This document shows, piece by piece, positions 52,611 through 62,301 of a DNA stretch of 64,000 nt. The position numbers were made by a program, and so were the translations under genes. The DNA is from PALSA-693 sp963781155 (GTDB taxonomy: Bacteria > Actinomycetota > Acidimicrobiia > Acidimicrobiales > Palsa-688). Numbering within the stretch: position 1 is the first letter of the stretch; every line of letters begins with the position of its first letter. Location of the stretch: contig CAWAEC010000012.1 of NCBI GenBank assembly GCA_963781155.1, forward strand, positions 62,001 to 126,000, given 5' to 3'. The notes below the pieces were generated by a model. The model saw only the letters and a program-made list of their open reading frames with translations, was not told where the DNA came from and ran no database searches.

Positions 52611-53822
52611 TCACAGAGTCACCCCCGCTTCCTTGAGTCCGATGATCTCGTCCCAGTCGTAGCCAAGCTCGGCCAGGACCGTCTCGGTGTCTTCTCCGTG
52701 TTCCGGAGCTCGGCGCAGCTCCGGCGGGTGCTCGTCGAACTGTACTGGCACGGCTGGCAACCGATAGGCCGGTTTGCCGTCGACCAGCACGTCGCCGATG
52801 TAACCGTTGGCTTCGACCTGGGGATCGTCGAGGAGGTCGGCCACCGATTGGACCGGTGCCCACGGCGCGTTGAGCCGAGAGAGCAAGTCCTTCCACTCGA
52901 CAAACGTCCGCCGGGCAAACTCCTCGTCAAGTATCGCCACACATTCGGCCGCGTGAGCCCGGCGGGCAGCCAAATCGACAAATCGTGGATCGGATATGAG
53001 TTCACCTCGACCGATCAATTCGCAGAAATCCGCCCAGTATCGGTCCGCTTCCAGGAAGACGAGCTGGATGTGCCGCCCGTCCTTGGTCCGGTAGGTGCCC
53101 ACCACCGGATTGACGACGGGTCCGCGCCCCGCCATCGCTACGGGGGAATCTCCGCCAAGGGCGGCCAACACGTCAGAGGAAAGCGTCCACATGGCGGTCG
53201 CCAGCAAAGAGACGTCGACGACCGAGCCGGCCCCGGTACGCGTCCGTTTCAGGAGGGCGGCGGCGATGCCGAATGCGAGAGCCATCGCCCCACTGCGATC
53301 CCCCATGGCCCCACGCTGCCCGATCGGGTAGTCGCGATCCGGTGGCGTCAGGACGTTGGCCAGTCCTCCCCGGGCCCAGTAGGCCGAGGAGTCATAGCCG
53401 GCATGGTCGGCGTCCGGCCCCCGGATCCCGAAGCCGTGCCCACGGGCATAGATCAGGCTGGGGTAACGGCGGGCAAGCGACGCCGCGTCCAGGCCGAGCC
53501 GCTGAAGCGCACCCGGCCGCAGATTGGTCAAGAAGACATCCGCCGACTCGAGCAACCGATGGAGCACTGCCAGTCCTTGCTCCTGCTGAACGTCCAGCGC
53601 GACCGAGCGCTTACCCCGATTGGCCAGGGCAACCGACAGGTTGAGCCCGTCACGGTCGGTCCCGATGCCCTGTGTCGCCAGGCCGCGATAGGGATCGCCT
53701 TGAAGGCGCTCGATATGGATCACATCCGCGCCCCAGTCCGCCAGTATGGCACCAGCGACGGGAACGAATACCCACTGGGCCAACTCCACGACCCGGACGC
53801 CGTCGAACGGATAGTCAGACAT
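52611..53822 (-). CDS. CaiB/BaiF family III CoA-transferase
   Basis: 403 residues. FDGVRVVELAQWVFVPVAG near 5, ALDVQQEQGLAVL near 75, FLTNLRPGALQRLGLD near 97, and AGYDSSAYWARGG near 141 with the probable catalytic aspartate. GSVVDVSLLATAMWTLSSDV and PVVNPVVGTYRTKDGRHIQL near 240 follow the family. Transfers CoA between acyl acceptors, such as succinyl-CoA to a carboxylic acid, priming it for degradation. GGAGG before the ATG. Confidence 0.92.
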   Translation of the reverse strand: MSDYPFDGVRVVELAQWVFVPVAGAILADWGADVIHIERLQGDPYRGLATQGIGTDRDGLNLSVALANRGKRSVALDVQQEQGLAVLHRLLESADVFLTNLRPGALQRLGLDAASLARRYPSLIYARGHGFGIRGPDADHAGYDSSAYWARGGLANVLTPPDRDYPIGQRGAMGDRSGAMALAFGIAAALLKRTRTGAGSVVDVSLLATAMWTLSSDVLAALGGDSPVAMAGRGPVVNPVVGTYRTKDGRHIQLVFLEADRYWADFCELIGRGELISDPRFVDLAARRAHAAECVAILDEEFARRTFVEWKDLLSRLNAPWAPVQSVADLLDDPQVEANGYIGDVLVDGKPAYRLPAVPVQFDEHPPELRRAPEHGEDTETVLAELGYDWDEIIGLKEAGVTL

Positions 53823-53840
53823 GCTGTTCCTCCACAGCCC

Positions 53841-54308
53841 TCAAGCGTTCGACGACGATGGCGACGCGCTCTCGGAGCGGGGCGTGAGTACGACGAGGGG
53901 GATTCGGCGCTCCGTGCGCGTCTGGTACACGTCGTAGTTGGGCCAGACAGTTGTCATGATCTGCCAGAGGCGAGGCTTTTCGTCGTCATTCGCCGGTCGT
54001 GCATCCACTGGAAAACGCTCGGAGCGAACCTGGATCTCCGCCTGTGGAGTCGTCAGCAAATTCAAATACCACAAGGGATGTTTCGGAGCACCGCCCTGGG
54101 AGGCAACAACGAGATAGTCTGCGCCGTCCTGACCGAAGATCAGCGGCGTGGTGTGCCGCTGCCCGGTCCGCCGACCGACGGTGGTGAGCAACAGGGAGGG
54201 GACACCGTTCCACAAGTAGCCGACCTCGCCGCCGGTCTCCTGATATCGCCGTGTGTGCTCCGGGCCGATCAGGCTCACGTCTGGTTGGGTGTATCCGGGC
54301 TCGCTCAT
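53841..54308 (-). CDS. DDN-type nitroreductase (F420-dependent family)
   Basis: 155 residues of the split-barrel deazaflavin-dependent nitroreductase family: LLLTTVGRRTGQRHTTPLIFG near 40 with the family's G-R-(K/R)-x-G core, DGADYLVVASQGGAPKHPLWYLNL near 62, and WPNYDVYQTRTERRIPLVVL near 122. Members use F420H2 to reduce nitro or enone groups. ATG overlaps the SDR stop (ATGA). Function within the cluster unknown. Confidence 0.85.
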   Translation of the reverse strand: MSEPGYTQPDVSLIGPEHTRRYQETGGEVGYLWNGVPSLLLTTVGRRTGQRHTTPLIFGQDGADYLVVASQGGAPKHPLWYLNLLTTPQAEIQVRSERFPVDARPANDDEKPRLWQIMTTVWPNYDVYQTRTERRIPLVVLTPRSESASPSSSNA

Positions 54309-55080
54309 CTCGCGACATAGCCTCCATCGACTGGCAGCAGGACGCCGGTGACATTCGACGCCCGGTCGGATACCAGATAGACCGCGGCCTCAGCGCAATC
54401 CTCGGCCGTAATAGGGCGGCCCAGAGGGTGGGCGGCGCCGACCTGTTGTCCCAGCTGGTCCTGGTCTACCCCGGACCGGTCCAGTCCTCCCGCGGCCATG
54501 AAGTTTGTAAACGGCATACCGGCCGGACAGATCGCGTTGGCGCGTATCCCGAACGGCGCCCCCTCGATGGCCACCGCTCTGGTCAACTGGTGAATGGCAC
54601 CCTTCGTCGCCCCGTACACCGACCCCCCCAACCGACCAGCCCTGCGACCGAGCCTGTATTCAGGACCACTCCGCCGGTTCCCTGCTTTTTGAACTGGACC
54701 ACGGCACACTTCGAGCCGAGGAAGACGCCTCGGAAGTTGATGCCGACGAGCCGCTCGAAGTCTTCAACCGTATGATCCTCGAGGAGGATGCCAAGCCGAG
54801 GAGTCGGTACCCCTACATTGTTGAACATGATGTCGAGCCGGCCGAACCGCTCGACAGCGCTGGTCACCGCCCCCACGACGTCGCGCTCCTGCGAAACGTC
54901 GCACTGTTCGGCAACGGCGACACCGCCGGCGGCTTCGATAAGGCTGACCGTCTCCTTGGCCCGATCGAGATCGATATCGACGCAGAGGACCTGGGCGCCC
55001 TCCTCGGCAAAACGTAAAGCTGACGCTCGACCCACGCCCGATCCGGCGCCGGTGATGATTGCCTTCTTATCTTCCAGCAA
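54305..55080 (-). CDS. Short-chain dehydrogenase/reductase, frameshifted
   Basis: About 258 residues. First frame: ITGAGSGVGRASALRFAEEG near 9, VDIDLDRAK near 34 (NAD-type), MFNNVGVPT near 83 replacing NNAG. Second frame: SVYGATKGAIHQLTRAVAIEG with the catalytic Y-x-x-x-K, then GDAVYLVSDRASN-like tail and VDGGYVAR. One base is missing in CCCCCCC at 54623-54629 (G-run on the coding strand); an eighth base restores the frame. A TTG start is used. Confidence 0.85.
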
Positions 55081-55143
55081 CAGTAATTGCCATCGATCTC
55101 CGTCGTAGGAATCGCTCCGCGAACTATCTGATCGTTGATGAGA

Positions 55144-56346
55144 TCAGACGGCGGCCGGAACGGGAGGTTCAGCCGGTGTGAAGCGATAGAGGCGCTCTGC
55201 GTTGCCGCGCAGAATCTTGTATTGCACGGCGTCCGGCAGGTGTCCGATCAGGTCTTTTACCGACGTGATGCAATTCGGCCAGGTGGAATCCGAGTGCGGA
55301 TAATCCGTCTCGCACATGATGTTGTCCTCACCGATCTCGTCGATGCTGGCGATGCCGTGGGCGTCGTCGATGAAGCAGCCGAAGACGTGGTCACGGAACA
55401 GTCCCCGGATGTCGACTGTGTTCAGATCCACGTCGGTGGAGGCATGATCCATAAACTGCACCCCCCTCTGGACCCAGTAGCGCTGCTTGTCGAGCACCTG
55501 TTCGGCTCGCTCGAGGAAGTACGGCATCCACCCGATCTCTCCCTCAGAGAGCGCAATCTTGAGTCCCGGAAAGCGGGTGAACATCCCGCTGAACAGCCAG
55601 GAAAGCATCGCCCCGGACGTACGAACGGCCCCCCAGGCCAGGTTGGCCATAAACGGAGAATCGGGGGCGATCTGGGGAACCTGTGAGGACGAGCCCACGT
55701 GCATGCAGGCCACCATTTCCAGTTCGGAAGCGGCGGACATGACCGGATCCCAGTAACGGTTGCGGTCGTGGATGGTCGGCAGGCCAAGCGGCGCCGGGTT
55801 CTCGGAGAAGGCGAAGGCGGTCGCGCCGTTGGCCGCGCACCGTTCCATCTCCTTCGCTGCAAGCGGCGGATCCCACATCGGGATCAGGACCAGGGGGATG
55901 TACCGTCCCGGCGCGGCACCACACCACTCCTCGATCATCCAGTCGTTGTACGCCTGCAGGCACACAAAACCGAACTCGCGGTCGCTGGCCTCCATGAACA
56001 GCTGCCCACAGAACCGTGTGATGGTGGGGAAGCAGAGGGAGGCCAGTATGCCGGCTCGGTCCATGTCCGCAACCCGGGCCTTGGCGTCGTAGCAACCCGG
56101 CCGCATCTCCGCGTAGGTCACCGGCTCCGGGCTGAACTCCTCTTTGGACTTCCCCGCTACCGCGCTCAGACCCGAGCTCGGAAAGCGCTTGCCGTCGTAG
56201 ACCCAGAATTCCATGTCGCCGTCGACGACCAGGTGAGGCGCGCGGTCGCGGTCGCTGGCCGAGACCCGATCGACCCACAGATGAGCTGGCTCGAGGACGT
56301 GGTCGTCCACCGAGATGAGCCAGTCCAGTGACATGTCAGATGCCAT
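55144..56346 (-). CDS. Amidohydrolase-2 (aminocarboxymuconate-semialdehyde decarboxylase-like)
   Basis: 400 residues, TIM-barrel amidohydrolase-2 family. SVDDHVLEPAHLW near 13 replaces the usual H-x-H, and DMDRAGILASLCFPT near 94, MHVGSSSQ near 208, LALSEGEIGWM near 257, and the metal-ligand ETDYPHSDSTWP near 359 are as in the family. Such enzymes are decarboxylases or hydrolases acting on carboxylated intermediates. ATG 56346 has AAGGA upstream. In the catabolic cluster after the aldehyde dehydrogenase. Confidence 0.85.
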   Translation of the reverse strand: MASDMSLDWLISVDDHVLEPAHLWVDRVSASDRDRAPHLVVDGDMEFWVYDGKRFPSSGLSAVAGKSKEEFSPEPVTYAEMRPGCYDAKARVADMDRAGILASLCFPTITRFCGQLFMEASDREFGFVCLQAYNDWMIEEWCGAAPGRYIPLVLIPMWDPPLAAKEMERCAANGATAFAFSENPAPLGLPTIHDRNRYWDPVMSAASELEMVACMHVGSSSQVPQIAPDSPFMANLAWGAVRTSGAMLSWLFSGMFTRFPGLKIALSEGEIGWMPYFLERAEQVLDKQRYWVQRGVQFMDHASTDVDLNTVDIRGLFRDHVFGCFIDDAHGIASIDEIGEDNIMCETDYPHSDSTWPNCITSVKDLIGHLPDAVQYKILRGNAERLYRFTPAEPPVPAAV

Positions 56347-56380
56347 CGTCTTCCGTCCGTCCTTTGGGCTCATCGGTGAC

Positions 56381-57862
56381 TCATTTGGGCAGCTCGCCGA
56401 TGGCCATGTGTTTCACTTCCTGGAAGGCACGAATGCCGTCTGGTCCCCGTTCGCGCCCGAGCCCGCTCTGCTTGTACCCACCGCCGGGGGCGTAGGCACT
56501 GAACACCGCCGTGTTGACGTTGACCGCACCGCTCCGGATCCGCCGGGCCACTGCGGTCGCCGTCGCAACATCGGCCCCGTAGACCTGGGCAGACAGCCCG
56601 TACACGCTGTCGTTGGCGATGCGTACCGCGTCATCGAGATCGCGATAACCGATGACGCTCAGCACCGGACCGAAGATCTCGTCCTGGGCCGCGGGGTTGG
56701 AGTTGTCGGGCAGATTCAGGACGGTCGGCTCGAAGTAGTAGCCGCGGTCGAGGCCGGCTGGGCGCGCCCCGCCATATTCGACTTTGCCACCATGCTCTTC
56801 GGCCAGGGCCACGTACCGCTCGCAGCGACCGCGCTGGCCGGCGCTGATGACGGGGCCCATGGTGGAACCCGGATCGGTCGGCGGACCAACCACGATCGAC
56901 GCGTATGCGCCTTTGACCGACTCAATCACCTGATCTTTGGACTCTCGAGGCACCAGCATCCTCGTGGCAGCCACGCACGCCTGGCCTGCGGTCATCGCCA
57001 CCACCTGGGCGGCACCGACCGGAGCACGATGGACCGCATCCGGCAGGTAGATCTGCGCCGACTTGCCGCCGAGCTCCAGCGCCACCCGCTTCACTGTCGA
57101 AGCAGCTTGGGCCAGGATCTGCTTGCCGACCACGGTCGACCCGGTGAAAGAGACCATGTCAACCGCGGGGTCAGACGTCAGCAACTCGGCGCCGGCAGAT
57201 CCCGCCTCCACGACGACGCTCAGCACGCCGGCCGGAAGGCCCGCCGCCTCGGCGGCGGCGCCAAGCACGAGCGACGAGATGGGCGTGAGCGGACTGGGCC
57301 GAACGATCACGGAGTTTCCCGCAATCAGAGCGGGGATGATCTTCTGGAGGGCCATGAGCAGTGCGGCGTTGTAGGGAGTGATTGCCGTCACCACGCCAAC
57401 CGGCTCGTACCGGCGGATACTCAGAGCCACCCGGCCGCGTACCAGCTCGTCGACGGGGACCGGATTGGCCTCCTCGTGCGGCATCGTCAGGTAGAGATCG
57501 ATCGTCGACCTGGCCAGGGCCAACCCGGAGACCAACTGGCTCATTTCCGCGAAACGAGTTGGCTGGCCGGCTTCCGCGACCATGGTGGCGACGAGCGGTT
57601 CGTGGGCCTGCTCGATGAAGTCGAGGAAGGTCCGCAAGGCTGCGGCACGCTCGGGTGCCGGGCGGTCCGCCCAGCGTCCGTCATCGAAGCTGCGCCGCGC
57701 CTCCTTGATCGCCCGCTCCACTTCCTTGAGCGGTGTGACCGACACATCGGTCACGTGGGACTCGTCAGCGGGATTCTCGACCGGAAGGCCCTCGTCCCCC
57801 TCGATCCATGTCCCCGCCACATACGACCGCCGCTCCAAGAGGATCGGGGCGGCCGTCACCAC
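56381..57862 (-). CDS. Aldehyde dehydrogenase (NAD(P)-dependent)
   Basis: 493 residues. AITPYNAALLMALQKIIPALIAGN near 160, FTGSTVVGKQILAQA near 235, catalytic glutamate in ELGGKSAQIYL near 257, catalytic cysteine in GQACVAATR near 290, and QDEIFGPVLSVIGY near 397. Oxidises an aldehyde to an acid. First gene of the minus-strand cluster; a TetR-like palindrome lies 19 bp upstream of its GTG, so induction by the cluster's substrate is likely (inference). Confidence 0.93.
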   Translation of the reverse strand: MVTAAPILLERRSYVAGTWIEGDEGLPVENPADESHVTDVSVTPLKEVERAIKEARRSFDDGRWADRPAPERAAALRTFLDFIEQAHEPLVATMVAEAGQPTRFAEMSQLVSGLALARSTIDLYLTMPHEEANPVPVDELVRGRVALSIRRYEPVGVVTAITPYNAALLMALQKIIPALIAGNSVIVRPSPLTPISSLVLGAAAEAAGLPAGVLSVVVEAGSAGAELLTSDPAVDMVSFTGSTVVGKQILAQAASTVKRVALELGGKSAQIYLPDAVHRAPVGAAQVVAMTAGQACVAATRMLVPRESKDQVIESVKGAYASIVVGPPTDPGSTMGPVISAGQRGRCERYVALAEEHGGKVEYGGARPAGLDRGYYFEPTVLNLPDNSNPAAQDEIFGPVLSVIGYRDLDDAVRIANDSVYGLSAQVYGADVATATAVARRIRSGAVNVNTAVFSAYAPGGGYKQSGLGRERGPDGIRAFQEVKHMAIGELPK

Positions 57863-57880
57863 AGAGCCACCTGGTAGAGC

Positions 57881-57906
57881 ATCGTTCTATCAAAACACAG
57901 AACGAT
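57881..57906. promoter_or_regulatory. Candidate TetR operator upstream of the catabolic cluster
   Basis: ATCGTTCT-ATCAAAACAC-AGAACGAT: perfect 8-bp arms with a 10-bp AT-rich spacer, 18 bp upstream of the aldehyde dehydrogenase GTG. It sits where the promoter is expected. The cluster's own TetR gene is the natural candidate. Confidence 0.6.
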
Positions 57907-58213
57907 ATACCCGTCAACGGCGAAATCTCATAGCCTGCCCGGACTTGCTGCTCACTGCGACGGAGGGAGCAACGACAGAACGTCGCCGTGGTCGACCCGG
58001 GTCAGCGGGTCTCCTTTGCGACCCCGGCCGGAGAGCCGGTCGGCGAGGCGCTCGTGCTCTCGGCCCACGCACGATTCTCGGATCGTGGCGAAATCGGACT
58101 ACGTCGTCGCGAACGACTGATACATCTCGGACAGAGCCTGCATCTTGGACAGAGCCTGCATCTTGGACGTGAGTTCGCCGTTCGCCCGAGCGTTGATCGC
58201 TGAGGCGGCCCAG
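57907..58213. other. Gap between catabolic cluster and MoxR operon
   Basis: About 300 bp between divergent operons. Short open frames on both strands exist, but their composition is not convincing. The region includes the tandem repeat at 58129 and the MoxR promoter. Confidence 0.4.
58129..58164. repeat. 18-bp tandem duplication
   Basis: Two adjacent copies of GGACAGAGCCTGCATCTT, with a third partial copy (GGACGTGAG) after. In one minus-strand frame this gives a KMQALS repeat, but no supported gene contains it. Confidence 0.85.
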
Positions 58214-58219
58214 TAGCAT
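58214..58219 (+). promoter_or_regulatory. -10 box of the MoxR operon
   Basis: TAGCAT, 8 nt before ATG 58228. Confidence 0.45.
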
Positions 58220-58227
58220 GACCCGCG

Positions 58228-59278
58228 ATGGAGCCTGCTTCCCAGAGAGAGCGGGCGGGGGCATTGCAGAGCCTCGGTCGGCTTCCGCTTGGCATCGAGA
58301 ATGGAGATGGTCGCCGAGCCGACTCGTCGATGTCCAGCGTCGATGACGCCATCCGGTTGGGACAGGCCCTCCTCGAAAACCTGGGCCAGGGTGGTGCTTG
58401 GGGGCCGAGACGCCCTGGTGGCAGCGGCAACCGCGGCCCTGTCCGGTGGCCACCTGCTGATCGAGGACGTCCCCGGAGTAGGCAAGACGGTCCTGGCCCG
58501 GGCGCTGGCTGCCTCGCTCGGAGCAGATTTATCGCGGGTCCAAGGCCACCCGGATCTGCTTCCTTCTGACATCACCGGCGTCGCCGTGTTCACCCCGGAA
58601 ACGGGGAGTTGGGACTTCCGCCGCGGCCCGGTGTTCGCACATGTCGTCCTGGTGGACGAGCTCAACCGGACCCCACCGCGGACCCAGTCGGCGCTACTCG
58701 AGACCATGGAAGAGCAGCAAGTGAGCGTCGACGGTCAGTCTTGGCCCCTTCCCCACCCGCACATGGTCGTGGCCACCCAGAACCCCCGATCCCAGCGGGG
58801 GACGTTCCCCCTGGTTGAAAGCCAGCTGGACAGGTTCGCGCTGGCGACCTCGATCGGCTACCCCGACGCCGAAAACGAAGCACAACTCGCTCGCCATCAC
58901 GCGGGAAAGTTCGCACTGGCTGGCCTCGAACCGATCTGCACCACGGCGGGATGGTCGGAGGCGCAGGCCGCGACGGAATCGGTGGCCGTGGCGCCTGCGG
59001 TAGCCGACTACGCGGTCCAGCTCTGTCGGGCCACCCGAACGGCCCCGGCCGTCCGGTTGGGAGCCAGTCCGCGTGCGGCGATCTGGCTCATCCGTTGCGC
59101 CCAGGCCCATGCCGTGCTGTCGGGACGGGGCTACGTTGCGCCCGATGATGTGAAAGCGGTGACGGTTGGGTGTCTGTCCCACCGCATCATCACCGACGAC
59201 GACAGCGACGAGAACTACGCGTCTGCCAAGAGGATCGTCCGGGGCCTGCTCGAAACCACCTCGACGCCAAGACCATGA
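58228..59278 (+). CDS. MoxR-family AAA+ ATPase, frameshifted
   Basis: About 350 residues. The first frame begins MEPASQRERAG and contains MSSVDDAIRLGQALLENLGQ; the second continues VVLGGRDALVAAATAALSGGHLLIEDVPGVGKT. Walker A is GVGKT, Walker B VVLVDELNRTPP, sensor ATQNP, and a C-terminal lid (ASPRAAIWLIRCAQAHAV). The switch is at about 58384-58392; removing one base joins them. MoxR proteins act as chaperones for maturation of partner complexes. Its stop overlaps the DUF58 gene by ATGA. Confidence 0.88.
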
Positions 59279-60210
59279 AGTCCCGGGTCCGCCCGGCCCG
59301 TCCACTGGCTCCCATGGCGGTGGCGGCTGCCGTTCTTGGCACCTGGTGGCTCGTCGCCCACAACAGCGGCGCCGGGTGGGTCCAGGTTCTCGGCGACGTG
59401 GCCTTCGGGACAATCGCTATTGGAATCATCGGCCCGGCGGTGGTTCTGGCCCGAGCCAACATTCGCATCTCACGCGCTCCGACCGACGGCACCGCCGGGA
59501 TGCCCGTGGAAGTGGAAATCGATGCATCCACCCGGCTCCGCGTCCGCCCGGTCGCACCTGCCGGGGTGGAAAGCTTCGCCGGGCCGGTCCGGACCGGACG
59601 GCGGACTGCAGATACCGTCACGTTGCTCCCGCAGATCCGCGGCGCCCACGAGGTGCTCGTATTCGACATCGCGACCGCGGCCCCTTTTGCTTTGCAGTGG
59701 TGGACGCGCCGGGTCTCCCTGCCCCTTCCGTCGAGACTCCATGTCGCCCCTCGCAGAGGCCGACCCGTGCGGTTTCCGCTGCACCCCCGCGAGCAGGCTG
59801 GCGATAGTCGGGCCCGGGCCTCCTCCGAGCTCGGGGAGCCTCGAGGCGCCCGGCCGTATCGACCCGGTGACGACCGCCGTCACGTGCACTGGCGGGCCTA
59901 TGCCCATACCGGGGAGTTGATGGTGCGAGAGGTGGAGGGACCCGCAGCGGAGCCCGTCACCGTCTGGGTGGCACTCCCGCCGGACCCAGAGGCAGGGGAG
60001 CGCGTCGCGGAGCGGGGCCTTGGCACGGTGGCGTCATTGCTCGAGCGGGGTGCTCCAGTGGTGCTCGGCACCTGCGAACGGGACGGACCAGTATTGGCAC
60101 CGGTGGCGGACCGGGAGCAGGCCGGCCGACGGCTGGCGTGCGCGGTGAGCCCGCCGGACGGTTCTGACCCGGACATCCAGGCTGCGAGCGCCGTGGTCGT
60201 CGGACCGTGA
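59275..60210 (+). CDS. DUF58 domain protein (VWA-like)
   Basis: 311 residues. Two N-terminal membrane helices (about 12-28 and 38-58) and a cytosolic DUF58 domain with the marker RPYRPGDDRRHVHWRAYAHTGELMVRE near 206. Forms a conserved trio with MoxR and the transglutaminase protein, thought to assemble a surface enzyme. Overlaps its neighbours at both ends. Confidence 0.9.
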   Translation: MKSRVRPARPLAPMAVAAAVLGTWWLVAHNSGAGWVQVLGDVAFGTIAIGIIGPAVVLARANIRISRAPTDGTAGMPVEVEIDASTRLRVRPVAPAGVESFAGPVRTGRRTADTVTLLPQIRGAHEVLVFDIATAAPFALQWWTRRVSLPLPSRLHVAPRRGRPVRFPLHPREQAGDSRARASSELGEPRGARPYRPGDDRRHVHWRAYAHTGELMVREVEGPAAEPVTVWVALPPDPEAGERVAERGLGTVASLLERGAPVVLGTCERDGPVLAPVADREQAGRRLACAVSPPDGSDPDIQAASAVVVGP

Positions 60211-62273
60211 ACGTTCTGCAGGCCATTCGCCAGGCCAACCAGCCGCGCCCAGCGGAGAACTCCATCCGGCTGCGGGTGGCCTGCACCGGCGCGGTTCTGG
60301 TCTCCATCGCTGCCTGCGCCGACCTGGGCGAGATCTCCCGGACGACCGAGTGGGTCGCGATAGTCCTGGTCGCGTTCGGGATGGGCTTCTCCTATCGGAC
60401 GCGATCCCGTCCACCCGAGTGGATCAAGGTCGTGGTCGCGCTGGCAGCGGTGGGTGCCCTGATCTGGTTCTTTGACCAGGTCAGCTCCAGGCCGGTCACC
60501 GACATCACCACGGTGGAGAACCCGCTCACGGTTCTGTTCGTGTGCATTCAGGTCGTTCACTCGTTCCACGTCCCATCGCGCCGGGACCTGCTGTTCTCGC
60601 TGGGCGCCTCTGCGGGTCTCATGGCCGTCGGCGCCGCGCAGGCGATCGACCTCCATTTCGGGCCGTACGCGCTGTTGTGGGTCGGGTTTGTGCTGTGGGC
60701 GCTGATCGAGTCCTGGGCCTCGGCCAGCCAGGGAGGCCGGACCTCGCCGCGAGGTTTGGGGACTGCGCTCGTTGCCGTGATGCTGGCTGCCGCGGTCATC
60801 TTCCTCTTGTTGCCCGCGCCGACGGTGGCGGTAAGGATCAATTTCCTCGACCGGGCCGGGACCGGAGGCGCCGTTGCTGTGCCGGGGGCGCTGGCGGGCG
60901 ATGCCGGGAAGCCGTCCGAGCTGTCCCGTGCCGGCAGCCCCTCCGGACCTACCCGAGTGGGTGGCTACCTCGGATTCGCCAACAGTCTCGACACCGGGCT
61001 TCGCGGAAAACTGAGCCACGCGGTCGTGATGCGAGTGCGAGCCGAGCGCCCGTCCTACTGGGTAGGAGAGACGTTCGACACGTGGGACGGACAGAGCTGG
61101 GCGGAATCAAGTCACGTCACCGGGGCGGTCGATAGCGGGTCCCCGTTTACCCTCCCGACTCTGCCCGGGACCAACACGGACGGACCGACGGACTTGCAGA
61201 CCTTCTACGTCCTCAGCCCGACGGCGGATTTGATCTTCCACGCTGAGAGCGCCTCGGAGGTGTGGTTTCCGACCCCTTCGGTCTTTTACTCCGATGACGG
61301 CGCCATCGTCTCGCCGATCGGACTCGGCCGAGGAGCCATCTACACCGTGCAATCCGTCGTCGACAGCTCCACCCCCGTGGAGCTGGAACGACCCGGTCCG
61401 GTCCCACCCCTGCCGTCGAACTCGCAAAAGCGGTACACCCAACTCCCCCACCCCTACCCCCAGGTGCAGGCTCTGGCCGCTTCCATCACCGCCAACGACA
61501 CCAGCACGTACGCGAAAGTACAGGCGCTGATCAACTGGGTCGGCGCCCATACGCGCTATTCCACTGATATTCCGCCATTACCGGCGGGTGCCGACACCGT
61601 CGACGAGTTCCTGTTCGGAAACCGGGTTGGCTACTGCGAACAGATCTCCACAGCCCTGGCGGTCATGCTGCGGACGCTCGGACTCCCGGTCCGAGAGGTC
61701 GTCGGCTACGTGCCCGGCTCGTACAACCCGATTACCGATCTCTACACGGTCGAAGCGGACGATGCGCACGCCTGGATTCAAGTATGGATCCCGGGTCACG
61801 GGTGGCAGAGCTTCGACCCCACCGCCGCGGTCCCGCTCGCAAATCCCGACCCGGGCGCGACTGCCCTGCACGACGTTGGCAAGGCGCTCAGCCGGGTACC
61901 GGCGCTCCCGGTCGCGGCGGGGCTGGCCCTGGTTGTCGTCGCGGTTGTGGCGGAGCGGTGGCGGCGGCGCCGACCGGCCACGTGGGCCGAACACGTCGCC
62001 CGGGAGGTCGAACGAGCAGGCCGCAAGGGAGGACGGCCCCGGCGGCCCTCCGAGACGTTTGTCGAATATGCCACCGTCCTTGACGGGCTGACGCAGGACG
62101 GGTCCGTCGACTGCCGCCGGCTGGCAGCTGACGTGGAGGCGAGCGCCTACGGGCGCGACACCGCCCCTCCCGACGCCCAGCGCCGCATGATCGCATCCGC
62201 TCGCCGCATCCGGATCGACCGGCGACGGGTGCGCGCCGCAGGCGATGCGACCATGCCGACCCCCGTACCCTGA
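60207..62273 (+). CDS. Transglutaminase-like membrane protein (TgpA/DUF3488 type)
   Basis: 688 residues. Six or so membrane helices in the first 210 residues, an extracytoplasmic transglutaminase-like domain with the triad Cys in RVGYCEQISTALAVML near 476, His in DDAHAWIQVWIPGHGW near 517, Asp in SFDPTAAVP near 535, a further membrane helix near 568-585 (VAAGLALVVVAVVA) and a cytosolic C-terminal tail. The GTG start overlaps DUF58. It may process or crosslink cell-wall proteins (inference). Confidence 0.9.
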   Translation: MNVLQAIRQANQPRPAENSIRLRVACTGAVLVSIAACADLGEISRTTEWVAIVLVAFGMGFSYRTRSRPPEWIKVVVALAAVGALIWFFDQVSSRPVTDITTVENPLTVLFVCIQVVHSFHVPSRRDLLFSLGASAGLMAVGAAQAIDLHFGPYALLWVGFVLWALIESWASASQGGRTSPRGLGTALVAVMLAAAVIFLLLPAPTVAVRINFLDRAGTGGAVAVPGALAGDAGKPSELSRAGSPSGPTRVGGYLGFANSLDTGLRGKLSHAVVMRVRAERPSYWVGETFDTWDGQSWAESSHVTGAVDSGSPFTLPTLPGTNTDGPTDLQTFYVLSPTADLIFHAESASEVWFPTPSVFYSDDGAIVSPIGLGRGAIYTVQSVVDSSTPVELERPGPVPPLPSNSQKRYTQLPHPYPQVQALAASITANDTSTYAKVQALINWVGAHTRYSTDIPPLPAGADTVDEFLFGNRVGYCEQISTALAVMLRTLGLPVREVVGYVPGSYNPITDLYTVEADDAHAWIQVWIPGHGWQSFDPTAAVPLANPDPGATALHDVGKALSRVPALPVAAGLALVVVAVVAERWRRRRPATWAEHVAREVERAGRKGGRPRRPSETFVEYATVLDGLTQDGSVDCRRLAADVEASAYGRDTAPPDAQRRMIASARRIRIDRRRVRAAGDATMPTPVP

Positions 62274-62301
62274 CCCGCCCGGTTCGCCGAGCGCGCTGAC
62301 C

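Noticed and set aside
57988..58203. Short plus-strand gene before the MoxR operon
   Set aside because: The frame is driven by the 18-bp duplication (HLGQSL repeats) and has no ribosome-binding site.
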